Assembly (NCBI GenBank): GCA_030584065.1
Contig: CP129489.1
Span: 3,636,235-3,700,234, forward strand
Reading direction: 5' to 3'
From: Flavobacteriales bacterium
GTDB lineage: Bacteria > Bacteroidota > Bacteroidia > Flavobacteriales_F > PHOS-HE28
DNA: 64,000 bases
Shown here: piece after piece, positions 43,167 through 54,308 of the stretch
Layout of the letters: each line of letters begins with the position of its first letter
How positions within the stretch are numbered: position 1 is the stretch's first letter
Notes under the pieces: model-generated
Seen by the model: the letters and a program-made list of their open reading frames with translations, nothing else
The model's database searches: none
Told to the model about the DNA's origin: nothing
Program-made: the position numbers and the translations under genes

Positions 43167-43174
43167 TGAAGGTA
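43167..43174 (-). promoter_or_regulatory. candidate -7 promoter box of the BFN gene
   Basis: TACCTTCA on the minus strand, 18 bases before ATG 43148. Confidence 0.4.
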
Positions 43175-43249
43175 GCTGTTCGCGCCGTTGGTAGGGCCGG
43201 TCGGTCGCCGGTTGCCCGTCGCCGGCCGATCGCCCGGGGCGGCCTATCG

Positions 43250-44188
43250 TCAGCGTTCCGCGTTGAGCTTCTTCGCTGCCGCGATGAGCTTGGGCAGCAC
43301 CTCGAAGGCATCGCCGACGATGCCGTAGTCCGCGGCCTTGAAGAAGGGGGCCTCGGGATCCTTGTTGACCACGCAGATCACCTTGCTCTGGTTCACGCCT
43401 GCCAGGTGCTGGATGGCGCCACTGATGCCGATGGCGATGTAGAGGTTGGGGCGGATGGCCACGCCGGTCTGCCCCACGTGCTCGTGGTGCGGGCGCCAGT
43501 GCATGTCGGCTACCGGGCGGCTGCACGCCGTGGCGGCGCCGAGCTCCCGGGCCAGCTCCTCCACGGGGGCCCAGTGCTCAGGGCCCTTCATGCCGCGGCC
43601 GGCGCTCACCACCAGCTCCGCTTCGGGCAGGGGGATGCCACTGCCGGCCTTGCGCAATTCCTTCACGGTGATGCGCGCCGGACCGAGGTCGCCGCTGTAC
43701 TCCTCCACACTGGCGCTGCCGCCGTTGTTGGCGATGGCGATGCTGTTGGGCGACAGGCTCACCACCTTCATCGGGGTGCTCACCTCCACCTCGGCGCGGG
43801 CCTTGCCGCTGAACACGTTGCGCTTGAAGCGGCCGCCCTCGGGAAGCCCGGTGGCGCCGGCCACATGGCCAGCCTTCAGCCGCGCGGCCAGGCGCGGCGC
43901 CACCGCCTTGCCGGTGGCATCGTGCACGCATACGATGGTGGTGGCGCCTTCCTTGGCGGCCGCATCGGCCACCAGGCGGGTCAGCTGCTGGCTGTCCAGC
44001 GCGGTGATGCTCCGGGCCACGATCACCTTGCTCGCGCCGTTGGCGCCCAAGGCCTCCAGGCCGGTAGCGCCGCCGAAGGTGACGGCGGTGACGGGGCCCT
44101 CGGCGAGCCGGCTCGCATAGGTCACGGCCTCTTGGGCCGCCTTGGGCAGCTTGTCGCCGCGGGTATCGATGAATACGATGGTGCTCAT
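43250..44188 (-). CDS. etfA: electron transfer flavoprotein alpha subunit
   Basis: A 312-residue FAD-binding subunit of ETF, which carries electrons from acyl-CoA and other dehydrogenases to the respiratory chain. The C-terminal FAD domain is intact: LVVSAGRGMKGPEHWAPVEE, ACSRPVADMHWRPHHEHVGQ, TGVAIRPNLYIAIGISGAIQH and VNKDPEAPFFKAADYGIVGD. It follows etfB by 51 bases, with a small hairpin in the gap. Confidence 0.96.
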   Translation of the reverse strand: MSTIVFIDTRGDKLPKAAQEAVTYASRLAEGPVTAVTFGGATGLEALGANGASKVIVARSITALDSQQLTRLVADAAAKEGATTIVCVHDATGKAVAPRLAARLKAGHVAGATGLPEGGRFKRNVFSGKARAEVEVSTPMKVVSLSPNSIAIANNGGSASVEEYSGDLGPARITVKELRKAGSGIPLPEAELVVSAGRGMKGPEHWAPVEELARELGAATACSRPVADMHWRPHHEHVGQTGVAIRPNLYIAIGISGAIQHLAGVNQSKVICVVNKDPEAPFFKAADYGIVGDAFEVLPKLIAAAKKLNAER

Positions 44189-44203
44189 GGAAAGGGAATT
44201 GGG

Positions 44204-44223
44204 GGGCGGGAAATCTCCCGCCC
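44204..44223 (-). other. hairpin in the etfB-etfA spacer
   Basis: An 8-bp perfect stem (GGGCGGGA/TCCCGCCC, loop AATC) between the two ETF genes. It could be a partial terminator or an RNA-stability element balancing the subunits; nothing more can be read. Confidence 0.4.
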
Positions 44224-44239
44224 GTACGATGGGTTCGGT

Positions 44240-44983
44240 TCAGATCACCTTCGCTTCGGTGTGCAGCAGCTCGATCAGCTTCCCGGCCTCCTCGGCAGGG
44301 ATCATCTTCACCGAGCCCTTGGCGGGGGGCAGCTCGAACCGCACGGTGCGGGCCGTCTCGCCCTCGGCCGCAGCAGGTACCACGGTGAGCGGCTTGGTGC
44401 GGGCGGCCATGATGCCGCGCATGTTGGGGATGCGCTGCTCGGCCATGCCTTTGGCGGCGCTCAGGGCCAGGGGCAGCTTCACCTCCAGCACCTCCACGCC
44501 CCCGGGGACATCGCGCTCCACTGTGGCCGTGTCGCCGTTCACCTCCAGCTTGCTGGCAAGCGGCACATAGGGCAGGTCAAGGAGCTCGGCCACCATGGCG
44601 CCTACCTGGCCGCCGTTATGGTCGATCGTCTCCTTGCCGGCAAGCACCAGGTCGAAGCCCTTGTCCTTGGCATAGCCCGCGATGAGCCCGGCCACCTGCA
44701 GGGCCTCGGTGGGCTGCGCATCGATGCGCACGGCCTCATCGGCCCCGATGGCGAGCCCCTTCCGGATCGTGGCCTCGGTATCGGCGCCGCCCACCGTCAC
44801 GGTGGTGACGGTACCGCTGCCCTTGGCCTCCTTGATCTCGAGAGCGCGGACCAGGGCGTACCACTCGTCATAGGGATTCATGATGAAGGTGACGCCATTG
44901 GCATCGTATTGCGTGTCGCCGTTGGTGAAGGCGATGCGGGCGGTGGTGTCGGGGACGTGGCTGACGAGGACAAGGATCTTCAT
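44240..44983 (-). CDS. etfB: electron transfer flavoprotein beta subunit
   Basis: A 247-residue AMP-binding subunit of the ETF heterodimer. Landmarks are MKILVLVSHVPDTTARIAF, FIMNPYDEWYALVRALEIKE, the DLVLAGKETIDHNGGQVGAM loop that contacts the nucleotide and dehydrogenases, and the recognition-loop region LPLALSAAKGMAEQRIPNMR. It is first in the etfB-etfA operon, with a TACCTTCG box 71 bases upstream. Confidence 0.96.
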   Translation of the reverse strand: MKILVLVSHVPDTTARIAFTNGDTQYDANGVTFIMNPYDEWYALVRALEIKEAKGSGTVTTVTVGGADTEATIRKGLAIGADEAVRIDAQPTEALQVAGLIAGYAKDKGFDLVLAGKETIDHNGGQVGAMVAELLDLPYVPLASKLEVNGDTATVERDVPGGVEVLEVKLPLALSAAKGMAEQRIPNMRGIMAARTKPLTVVPAAAEGETARTVRFELPPAKGSVKMIPAEEAGKLIELLHTEAKVI

Positions 44984-45054
44984 CGGCGGATGGCGTTGGA
45001 CGGTTCGCTGTTGGGCTCAGCGCTCTTGAGCAGAGGGTGCTTGCGAGCGGGCCG

Positions 45055-45062
45055 CGAAGGTA
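45055..45062 (-). promoter_or_regulatory. candidate -7 promoter box of etfB-etfA
   Basis: TACCTTCG on the minus strand, 71 bases before ATG 44983. Confidence 0.4.
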
Positions 45063-45135
45063 ACCACCGTAGGCCAGCCGGTGTTCTGCCGGCCGCCCCT
45101 TCCCATGCCCCGATGCCCGCTGGCCGAAACCGGCT

Positions 45136-45143
45136 CATCTTCG
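45136..45143 (+). promoter_or_regulatory. candidate -7 promoter box of the YihY gene
   Basis: CATCTTCG, 4 bases before GTG 45148. Confidence 0.3.
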
Positions 45144-45147
45144 CGTC

Positions 45148-46116
45148 GTGCTTGACCGGTTGGCGGCCAAGGGCCGGAGAGGGTGGCGGTTCACGCGCAT
45201 GCTCGTGAAGGCCTACATGGAGGACGACACCCTCGACCTGGGGGCGGCCCTGGCCTTCTACACCATCTTCTCCATCATGCCCATGCTGGTGGTGGTGATC
45301 GCCGTGGCGGGCCTGCTGGCGGGCCCGGCAGCGGCGGAGGGCCAGCTGTTCACGCACCTCACGCAGTTCGTCGGCGCTGATACCGCTATGGCGTTGCAAG
45401 GCCTGCTGGGCAACGCCTACGAAAGCGGCAGCGGGATCGTGGCCACGGTGGTGGGGCTGGGCACCCTCATCGTGGGCGCCACGGGCGTGTTCAATGCCCT
45501 CAAGGCCTCGCTCAACCGCATCTGGGAGATCCAGCCCAGGCCGCGGAACACGGTGCTCGGCCTGCTCATCAGCCGGCTGCTGTCGTTCTCCTTCGTGCTG
45601 GGCATGGGTTTCCTCATGGTGGTGAGCTTCCTCCTCAGCGCGCTGGTCACGGCCTTTGCCGCAAGGATCGCCGAACTCTTGCCAGGGGGTGCCGGAGTGG
45701 TGGTGATCGCCCTGTCCAATGGCGTCTCACTGGCTATGACGGTGGCCGTTTTCGCCGCCCTGTTCAAGTACCTCCCTGATGCCCGCGTGGCCTGGCGCGA
45801 TGTGGTGCCCGGAGCGGTCCTCACCACGGCGCTCTTCATCGTGGGCAAGTATGCCCTCACCTTCTACTTCCAGTTCTCCAACCCCGCCTCGGCCTTCGGT
45901 GCCGCAGCCAGCCTCATGTCGCTGCTGCTCTGGGTCTACTACAGCTCGCAGATCTTCTTCCTGGGCGCTGAGTTCATCTACGTCTGGGCCCGGGAGCACG
46001 GCCGGCCCATCCGCCCCGGTACCGATGCCGTGCGGGTGGTGAAGCAGGAGGTGGTGATGGATGCGGGCCGGGTGGTGTCTACGCATACCAAGCACGATCG
46101 GCTGGACGAGGCCTGA
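45148..46116 (+). CDS. YihY/virulence factor BrkB-family membrane protein
   Basis: A 322-residue protein with six or so membrane helices and the family signatures DLGAALAFYTIFSIMPMLVV, FNALKASLNRIWEIQPRPRN and WRDVVPGAVLTTALFIVGKY, ending in a cytosolic tail. The family was once called RNase BN; that activity belongs to another protein, and the real function is unknown. The start is GTG 45148 (MLDRLAAKGRRGWRF); the first in-frame ATG is 17 codons in and would remove a conserved basic segment. Confidence 0.9.
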   Translation: MLDRLAAKGRRGWRFTRMLVKAYMEDDTLDLGAALAFYTIFSIMPMLVVVIAVAGLLAGPAAAEGQLFTHLTQFVGADTAMALQGLLGNAYESGSGIVATVVGLGTLIVGATGVFNALKASLNRIWEIQPRPRNTVLGLLISRLLSFSFVLGMGFLMVVSFLLSALVTAFAARIAELLPGGAGVVVIALSNGVSLAMTVAVFAALFKYLPDARVAWRDVVPGAVLTTALFIVGKYALTFYFQFSNPASAFGAAASLMSLLLWVYYSSQIFFLGAEFIYVWAREHGRPIRPGTDAVRVVKQEVVMDAGRVVSTHTKHDRLDEA

Positions 46117-46141
46117 GCCCGGTGCTACCGGACGTCGGCCC

Positions 46142-46149
46142 TACATTTG
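46142..46149 (+). promoter_or_regulatory. candidate -7 promoter box of pdhB
   Basis: TACATTTG, a full match to TAnnTTTG, 20 bases before ATG 46170. Confidence 0.6.
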
Positions 46150-46169
46150 GCGCCCCGAACAGCAGCACC

Positions 46170-47153
46170 ATGCGCACCGTCCAGTTCCGCGAGGCCCTCA
46201 ACGAGGCGATGTCCGAAGAGATGCGCCGCGATCCCAGCGTATTCCTCATGGGCGAGGAGGTGGCCGAGTACGACGGCGCCTACAAGGTGAGCAAGGGCAT
46301 GCTGGCGGAGTTCGGGCCGCAGCGCGTGATCGACACGCCCATCGCCGAGCTGGGCTTCACCGCCATCGGGGTGGGCGCAGCCATGAACGGCCTGCGCCCC
46401 ATCGTGGAGTTCATGACCTGGAACTTCGCCATCCTGGCGGCCGATCAGATCATCAACCATGCGGCCAAGATGCTGCAGATGAGCGGCGGGCAGTTCCACG
46501 TGCCCATCGTGTTCCGCGGCGGCAACGGCAGTGCCGGCCAATTGGCCGCCACGCACAGCCAGAGCTTCGAGGCCATGTACGCCAACATCCCGGGCCTCAA
46601 GGTCATCAGCCCCAGCAACCCCTACGACGCCAAGGGCCTGCTGAAGGCCGCCATCCGCGACAACGACCCCGTGCTCTTCATGGAGAGCGAACGCATGTAC
46701 GGCGACAAGGGCGAGATTCCCGAGGGCGAGTACCTGCTGCCCATCGGCGTGGCCGATGTGAAGCGCACGGGCAAGGACGTCACCATCGTCTCCTTCAACA
46801 AGATGATGAAGGTGGCCTTGGGCGCGGCCGAGGAACTCGCCAGTGAGGGCATCGAGGCCGAGGTGATCGACCTGCGCACGATCCGCCCGCTCGACCATGC
46901 CACGATCATCCGCAGCGTGCAGAAGACCAATCGCCTTGTGGTGGTCGATGAGAACTGGCCCTTCGCCAGCATCGCCAGTGAAGTGGCCTACCGCGTGCAG
47001 AAGGACGCCTTCGACCACCTGGATGCCCCGGTGCTGCGCGTGAACCAGGCGGACACGCCGCTGCCTTTCGCACCCAACCTTATCGATGCCTCCCTCCCCA
47101 GCGTGCCGAAGGTGGTGCGCGCTGTGAAGGAGGCGATGTACCTGGTGAAGTAA
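46170..47153 (+). CDS. pdhB: pyruvate dehydrogenase E1 component beta subunit
   Basis: A 327-residue transketolase-type subunit that, with E1 alpha, decarboxylates pyruvate via thiamine diphosphate. The markers are FLMGEEVAEYDGAYKVSKGM, the RVIDTPIAELGFTAIGVGAA region, EFMTWNFAILAADQIINHAA and GAGQ-like GSAGQLAATHSQSFEAMYAN; the C-terminal half has RLVVVDENWPFASIASEVAY. A branched-chain 2-oxoacid E1 beta is the main alternative, but the sequence pattern fits PDH of Bacteroidota. The alpha, E2 and E3 genes are not in the window. Confidence 0.92.
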   Translation: MRTVQFREALNEAMSEEMRRDPSVFLMGEEVAEYDGAYKVSKGMLAEFGPQRVIDTPIAELGFTAIGVGAAMNGLRPIVEFMTWNFAILAADQIINHAAKMLQMSGGQFHVPIVFRGGNGSAGQLAATHSQSFEAMYANIPGLKVISPSNPYDAKGLLKAAIRDNDPVLFMESERMYGDKGEIPEGEYLLPIGVADVKRTGKDVTIVSFNKMMKVALGAAEELASEGIEAEVIDLRTIRPLDHATIIRSVQKTNRLVVVDENWPFASIASEVAYRVQKDAFDHLDAPVLRVNQADTPLPFAPNLIDASLPSVPKVVRAVKEAMYLVK

Positions 47154-47170
47154 GGGGCGTTCTGCGCCCC
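47154..47170 (+). terminator. small hairpin after pdhB
   Basis: A GGGGCG/CGCCCC stem (47154-47159, 47165-47170) directly after the pdhB stop, followed by GTTC. Short but well placed. Confidence 0.4.
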
Positions 47171-47241
47171 GTTCAGCCCCGGTCGATCATACGGCCAGCT
47201 AGTTCCCAGCAACCTGAGGTGCTTGGGTTGAGCCTTATCGG

Positions 47242-48999
47242 TCAGTGCTTTACCAAGGAAAGCCTCCGCGCCCCCCGCTCATCCTCCATGTGAGCGATGT
47301 AGGCCCCCGGACGGAGCTCCCCGAGATCGATGGCCATCGGAAGGGAGCCTTGCCGTTCCGCCACCAAGCGACCGGATGCATCCAAGATGCGTCCATGTCC
47401 GACACCGGTTCCGGTGAATGTGATGCGGTCCATGAAGGGGTTCGGGTAGGCTGACATGGACGTACCTGTACGGATCGTAACAGCCGTATTGATGTCCGAC
47501 CAGGAAAAGCGGGCCACGAAGCCGTCCGAACTGCCCGCGTTGCTCAGGTTCACCGCACTGCTGCTGGGGTTCACGTTGAAGGTGGTGGAGCGGTATTCAC
47601 CACCGAGGAGGAACTGCCCCGCTCCGTTGGCGGCGATGGAGCGGCAGTTGTCGCTGCCGGTGGTTCCGCCGACGCGCACCGCACCCGCAAGGGCAAGGTC
47701 ATCCCAGGCGTAACGTGCCAGACCGATGTCGAACACGCCCGAATTGGGCTGCAGGTTGGTCACGCCCGGTCCGATCTGCATGTCCAGGACACCGAAGGCG
47801 AGTTCCACTGCGATCACGAAGTGGCCATCGCCGGTGAGCGCCATGGAGCGCCGGTGGGTGTTGGCCGCTGCACCGCCCGCCGGTTGGATGAGCTGGTCGA
47901 ACTGAGCGGCCGATGCGAGCTCCCCGCTGCTGGCCGAGAGCTTCACGAAGTAGGTGCCGGCCTGGTTGCTGATGGGGTTGAGCGTCTGCGTGTCCGGACC
48001 AGGGTCCGCATCCACGGACGTTTCATAGGCGCCCATCAGGAGCACCTGCCCATCGGCCACTTCCAGGCCGAACACACCATCGCTTGATCCCGGTGACAGC
48101 ATGCGGGCGTGCCAGAGGTAGCTGCCATCGGCGCCGTACTTGGCCACGCAGGCATCGCGGCCACTGCTGGCCGGCGGAATGACGGCCTGGCCCGCTCCCG
48201 GGTCGAAGTCGGTGCCGCTGTTGAAGAATCCGCCCGCATACAATGCCCCGTCCGCATCGAAGCGGATATCGCTCGTCTGGTCGGTGAAGTTGCCGTTGCC
48301 TCCAAGGCCCAGGCCCCATGCGAAGCTCATGTCGGCGGCGTACCGCGCAATGAATGCATCGGCGCCGCCATTGGAGTTCACCACGGCCGTGCCGGTGCCG
48401 GGGTCCAGGTCGAGGTTGTCCCCGAACGAGCCGTGGATGGCGAAGCCGCCGTCAGGGGCGGCCTCCAGGCCCAGCGTGGAATGCACCGAGGAGAAGAACT
48501 GGCCCACCGGGCTTGTGATCACCAAGTGGCTGATGAGCGCGCCACTTGCCGCATCGAGCCGCTGCACGGCCGTGTGGTTCCCCTGGTTCGGGGTCAGCTG
48601 CTGACCCGGTCCGGGATCGACGTCGGCCGCACCATTGAACGACCACGCTACAAGCGCATCGCCGGCCGTATCGAATGCCACGCCTGCCGGAATGCCGGAC
48701 TTGGCCAGGGCGAAGCCCCATGCAAAGCTGCCATCCGCCCCGAGCTTCACGGCGAAACAGTTGGCGGTTCCGGCCGGCGTCGCCGTGACGTTGACCTGGC
48801 CGGGTCCGGGGTCAAGGTCGATCGTGCCGTTGAAGGTGCCGCTCACCAGCATGGCGCCGTCCGGAGCCAGGGCGACGGCGGCCCCTTGGTCGATGCCGCT
48901 GCCACCCCAGCGGGCAGAGCGCTCGTGGATGAGCTGGCCTTGGGCGGTGCTGGCCAACAGCGCGAGGAGCGGCAGGAAGGGAACCAGGACGTGCTTCAT
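47242..48999 (-). CDS. T9SS-exported repeat protein (SBBP-like beta repeats)
   Basis: A 585-residue secreted protein: signal peptide (LLALLASTAQGQ), then about seven repeats of 50-70 residues, each with a turn of the form (D/N)xDPGPG, e.g. TIDLDPGPGQVN, AADVDPGPGQQL, NLDLDPGTGTAV, TDFDPGAGQAV. These are beta-propeller-type SBBP repeats. The last 80 residues are a type A T9SS sorting domain: SAYPNPFMDRITFTG, GRILDASGRLVAERQGS, and IDLGELRPGAYIAHMEDE. It is probably a surface-attached protein; the ligand is unknown. The start ATG 48999 precedes the signal peptide. A GACTTTTG box lies at 49025-49032 on the minus strand. Confidence 0.88.
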   Translation of the reverse strand: MKHVLVPFLPLLALLASTAQGQLIHERSARWGGSGIDQGAAVALAPDGAMLVSGTFNGTIDLDPGPGQVNVTATPAGTANCFAVKLGADGSFAWGFALAKSGIPAGVAFDTAGDALVAWSFNGAADVDPGPGQQLTPNQGNHTAVQRLDAASGALISHLVITSPVGQFFSSVHSTLGLEAAPDGGFAIHGSFGDNLDLDPGTGTAVVNSNGGADAFIARYAADMSFAWGLGLGGNGNFTDQTSDIRFDADGALYAGGFFNSGTDFDPGAGQAVIPPASSGRDACVAKYGADGSYLWHARMLSPGSSDGVFGLEVADGQVLLMGAYETSVDADPGPDTQTLNPISNQAGTYFVKLSASSGELASAAQFDQLIQPAGGAAANTHRRSMALTGDGHFVIAVELAFGVLDMQIGPGVTNLQPNSGVFDIGLARYAWDDLALAGAVRVGGTTGSDNCRSIAANGAGQFLLGGEYRSTTFNVNPSSSAVNLSNAGSSDGFVARFSWSDINTAVTIRTGTSMSAYPNPFMDRITFTGTGVGHGRILDASGRLVAERQGSLPMAIDLGELRPGAYIAHMEDERGARRLSLVKH

Positions 49000-49145
49000 G
49001 ACAGGCGGCAGGTTTGTGCCGGGCCAAAAGTCACGGCCGGCGCGGGAAGGGTCAATAGAACCTTTGTTACCCCCCTTACCGGCAAGAAGCACCGGGCTGC
49101 TGCGCATAGAGCGCTCCTGACGAGCGGATGTTCGGCATGCGCCGG

Positions 49146-49230
49146 TGCCCGGGGCGGGACTCGAACCCGCACGGCCCTTGCGGACCAAGGGATTTTAAGT
49201 CCCTCGTGGCTGCCATTTCACCACCCGGGC
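49146..49230 (-). tRNA. tRNA-Leu (anticodon UAA)
   Basis: An 85-base tRNA: acceptor arms GCCCGGG and CCCGGGC with discriminator A, anticodon stem AGGGA/TCCCT around CTTAAAA (anticodon TAA), long variable arm, and T arm GCGGG-TTCGAGT-CCCGC. CCA is not encoded. Confidence 0.97.
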
Positions 49231-49255
49231 GCGGATGGCCAGGCCGCAAAGCAAC

Positions 49256-49279
49256 GATGCCTCCCGTGAAGGAGGCATC
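49256..49279 (-). terminator. hairpin between tRNA-Gly and tRNA-Leu
   Basis: A perfect 9-bp stem GATGCCTCC/GGAGGCATC with a 6-base loop, downstream of tRNA-Gly on the minus strand and followed by GTTGCTTT. It probably terminates or helps process the tRNA-Gly transcript. Confidence 0.55.
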
Positions 49280-49285
49280 GGCTTG

Positions 49286-49358
<73 letters not shown>

Positions 49359-49419
49359 GTAGGGGCCGCAAATATAGGCGACGGAACAATCACTGCAAAT
49401 CCATGGTCCGCCGATCGAA

Positions 49420-52065
<2,646 letters not shown>

Positions 52066-52095
52066 GGTTTCGGCGGCTTCGCTTGAAGCCGGCCT

Positions 52096-52103
52096 CCAAA
52101 GTA
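52096..52103 (-). promoter_or_regulatory. candidate -7 promoter box of mutS
   Basis: TACTTTGG on the minus strand, 30 bases before ATG 52065. Confidence 0.45.
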
Positions 52104-52149
52104 CGGCCCTGCTCCCGGCGCCTGTCCACAACTTGCTGACAACACCGCC

Positions 52150-52725
52150 ATGCCTGCCACGGACCGCAAGCTGACCATCGAAGAGCTCGGCCGCATCCCT
52201 GCGGAGGACTACCGGCACGGACCGCGCCAGCGCCTGGTCGTCGTGCTCGACGATGTGCGCAGCCGCCACAACGTCGGTTCCATCTTCCGGTCGGCCGATG
52301 CGTTCGGGGTGGAGCGCATCGTGCTCTGCGGCTTCACGCCATGCCCGCCGCACCGCGAGATCGAGAAGACGGCCTTGGGGGCCACGCAATCCGTGCCATG
52401 GGAGCATTGCGCCGATCCCAGGGTCGCCGTGGAGCGCCTGCAGGCGGAGGGCTACCGCGTGGTGGCCGTGGAGCAGACCTTGATGGCCGTGCCCCTCGAG
52501 CGGGCCAAGGGCATGGCCTCCGGGCCTTTGGCCCTGGTGCTCGGCAATGAGCTCCATGGGGTCTCCGACGAGGTGGTGCGGGCCTGTGATGCCTGCCTGG
52601 TCGTGCCCCAGCGCGGCAGCAAGCATTCCTTGAACGTCTCGGTCTGCGCGGGCGTGGTGCTCCATGCCCTCACCGCGGAGGGCCAGGACGGAGAGGCAAC
52701 CATGGCGGGTTCAACCGGTCTATGA
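52150..52725 (+). CDS. SpoU/TrmH-family RNA ribose methyltransferase
   Basis: A 191-residue SPOUT-class enzyme that 2'-O-methylates tRNA or rRNA with SAM. The three family motifs are present in order: LDDVRSRHNVGSIFRSADAF, PLALVLGNELHGVSDEVV, and VVPQRGSKHSLNVSVCAGVV. Its size is that of TrmH/TrmL-like proteins; which nucleotide it modifies is not apparent. It is divergent from mutS. Confidence 0.95.
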   Translation: MPATDRKLTIEELGRIPAEDYRHGPRQRLVVVLDDVRSRHNVGSIFRSADAFGVERIVLCGFTPCPPHREIEKTALGATQSVPWEHCADPRVAVERLQAEGYRVVAVEQTLMAVPLERAKGMASGPLALVLGNELHGVSDEVVRACDACLVVPQRGSKHSLNVSVCAGVVLHALTAEGQDGEATMAGSTGL

Positions 52726-52769
52726 GGACGGAACCCTGAGGCGAACTGGCCCGTAAGGGCGCATCCCTC

Positions 52770-52777
52770 TATATTTG
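52770..52777 (+). promoter_or_regulatory. candidate -7 promoter box of the PorG-like gene
   Basis: TATATTTG, a full consensus match, 20 bases before ATG 52798. Confidence 0.6.
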
Positions 52778-52797
52778 GCCGACTGCCGACCCGCCGC

Positions 52798-53772
52798 ATG
52801 CAGCGAACCCTACTCCGTTACGTCCTCAGTTCCGTCACGGCCATCCTGTTGGCCGGTGCGGCGAGCGGGCAGTATTTCCGCCAATCCACCTATTGGAAGA
52901 CGCATCGCCAGGAGGTCGAGTTCGGCTTCGGCATCGCCAATTTCCTCGGTGAGCTGGGCGGCCGCAACCAGATCGGGTCCCCCTTCGTGTGGGACCTGGA
53001 GATCTCCCAGACCCGCCCGGCGGCCAGCCTGGCCTATCGTTATTACCTGGCACGCCAGCAGGCGCTGCGCATGCGGTTCACCTATGGCGTGCTGGCGGGG
53101 AACGACAACCTCACCACGGAGCCGTTCCGCCAGAACCGGAACCTCAGCTTCAAGTCGGATGTATTCGAGCTCTCGCTCGTCTATGAGTTGCACCTCTACC
53201 GGGAGGAGCTGGGCCACATCTACGACCTCCGGGGGGTGAAGGGCACCAAGAGCAGCCGGGTGGGCCTCTACTTCTTCGCAGGGGTGGGCGGCTTCTACTT
53301 CGATCCGCGCGCCCAGTTCAACAATGCCTGGGTGCGCCTGAAGCCCTTGGGGACTGAAGGCCAGGGGCTGCCCAACGGTGCTGAGGAGTACAACAACTAC
53401 CAGATCTGCATCCCCATGGGCGTCGGCATCCGCAGGGCCTTCACCAAGCAGTGGAGCGCCGGGCTTGAGCTGCAGTACACCAAGACGTTCACCGACTACA
53501 TCGACGACGTCAGCACCAACTACTACGATAATGCGGCCATCCGCGAAGCACGCGGGGATGTGGCGGCGTACCTGGCGAATCCGGGGCTGAACACACCGTA
53601 CATGCAGGAGCAGGGGATCAACCCCACGGCAACCGGTCAGCAGCGGGGCGATGAGAAGGACCTCGATGCCTACCTCTTCCTCAAGTTCACGGCCGACTGG
53701 AAGATGTACAAGTACAAGAGCGGCAGCAAGAAGTACCGGGCACGCATCCGCCGCGCCAAGATCGTCTTCTGA
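52798..53772 (+). CDS. DUF6089/PorG-like outer-membrane beta-barrel protein
   Basis: A 324-residue exported protein (signal peptide ending LLAGAASGQ). The mature sequence shows the small-barrel pattern: EVEFGFGIANFLGELGGRNQ, YRYYLARQQALRMRFTYGVL, VGLYFFAGVGGFYFDP and a basic C-terminal tail (KKYRARIRRAKIVF). This fits DUF6089, related to PorG, an outer-membrane component that anchors the T9SS PorKN ring. Whether this copy is the machinery component or a paralogue cannot be decided here. It is followed after 24 bases by a pspC gene. Confidence 0.78.
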   Translation: MQRTLLRYVLSSVTAILLAGAASGQYFRQSTYWKTHRQEVEFGFGIANFLGELGGRNQIGSPFVWDLEISQTRPAASLAYRYYLARQQALRMRFTYGVLAGNDNLTTEPFRQNRNLSFKSDVFELSLVYELHLYREELGHIYDLRGVKGTKSSRVGLYFFAGVGGFYFDPRAQFNNAWVRLKPLGTEGQGLPNGAEEYNNYQICIPMGVGIRRAFTKQWSAGLELQYTKTFTDYIDDVSTNYYDNAAIREARGDVAAYLANPGLNTPYMQEQGINPTATGQQRGDEKDLDAYLFLKFTADWKMYKYKSGSKKYRARIRRAKIVF

Positions 53773-53796
53773 CCGGAGCCGTTCCGACACGGTCCA

Positions 53797-54045
53797 ATGC
53801 GCATCGCCATGGTCACGCCCATCCGTTCCTGGTTCGAGCAGCAAGCCTTCGGCGTATGCGCCTGGTGGGCCGGCAAGCTCAACGTGAAGACCGAGCAGGT
53901 GCGCCTGAGCTTCATCTACCTCAGCTTCATCACGGCGGGTGCTCACCTGGTGGTCTATCTCGTGATGGCGTTCGTGCTGCAGCACAAGGAGCGCATCAAG
54001 CAGCCGTTCCGTCGCCGCAGCACCGTGTGGGAGTTGGAGCCCTAG
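53797..54045 (+). CDS. PspC domain membrane protein
   Basis: An 82-residue protein with the PspC layout: WFEQQAFGVCAWWAGKLNVK, then one membrane hairpin (LSFIYLSFITAGAHLVVYLV), and a basic cytosolic tail. PspC proteins sense or stabilise the inner membrane under envelope stress; no other psp gene is present. A second possible start (ATG 53809) would remove four residues. Confidence 0.88.
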   Translation: MRIAMVTPIRSWFEQQAFGVCAWWAGKLNVKTEQVRLSFIYLSFITAGAHLVVYLVMAFVLQHKERIKQPFRRRSTVWELEP

Positions 54046-54260
54046 AGCGGGATCGCCCGCGACCTGGCCCCTTCCATCCGCATCCGGGGTGCGATGCATC
54101 GTGGATGCTTCCGGATGCCCGAGGGCCAATCCTGCGCGATGGCCGAATCGACTGAAAGTTGGACTCGGTCGGCGGTCCGATCATGGCCCGTTCCGGGTCC
54201 ACCGTGATCCGGTTCAGGGTGGAGCCGGTGAGGCGAGCACCGGCAAAGCGTTGAAAAGCA

Positions 54261-54288
54261 GAAGCCCCCGTCGCAGGACGGGGGCTTC
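54261..54288. terminator. bidirectional hairpin terminator
   Basis: A perfect 12-bp stem (arms 54261-54272 and 54277-54288, loop GCAG) followed by CGTGT. It lies between the convergent pspC and TPR-lipoprotein genes; the rest of the 54046-54260 spacer shows nothing recognisable. Confidence 0.75.
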
Positions 54289-54308
54289 CGTGTCCGAGAG
54301 CTGCTGGA

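Noticed and set aside
45148-46116. Assignment of the YihY-family protein as ribonuclease BN
   Set aside because: The RNase BN activity belongs to an unrelated metallo-beta-lactamase-type protein; this is a polytopic membrane protein of unknown role.
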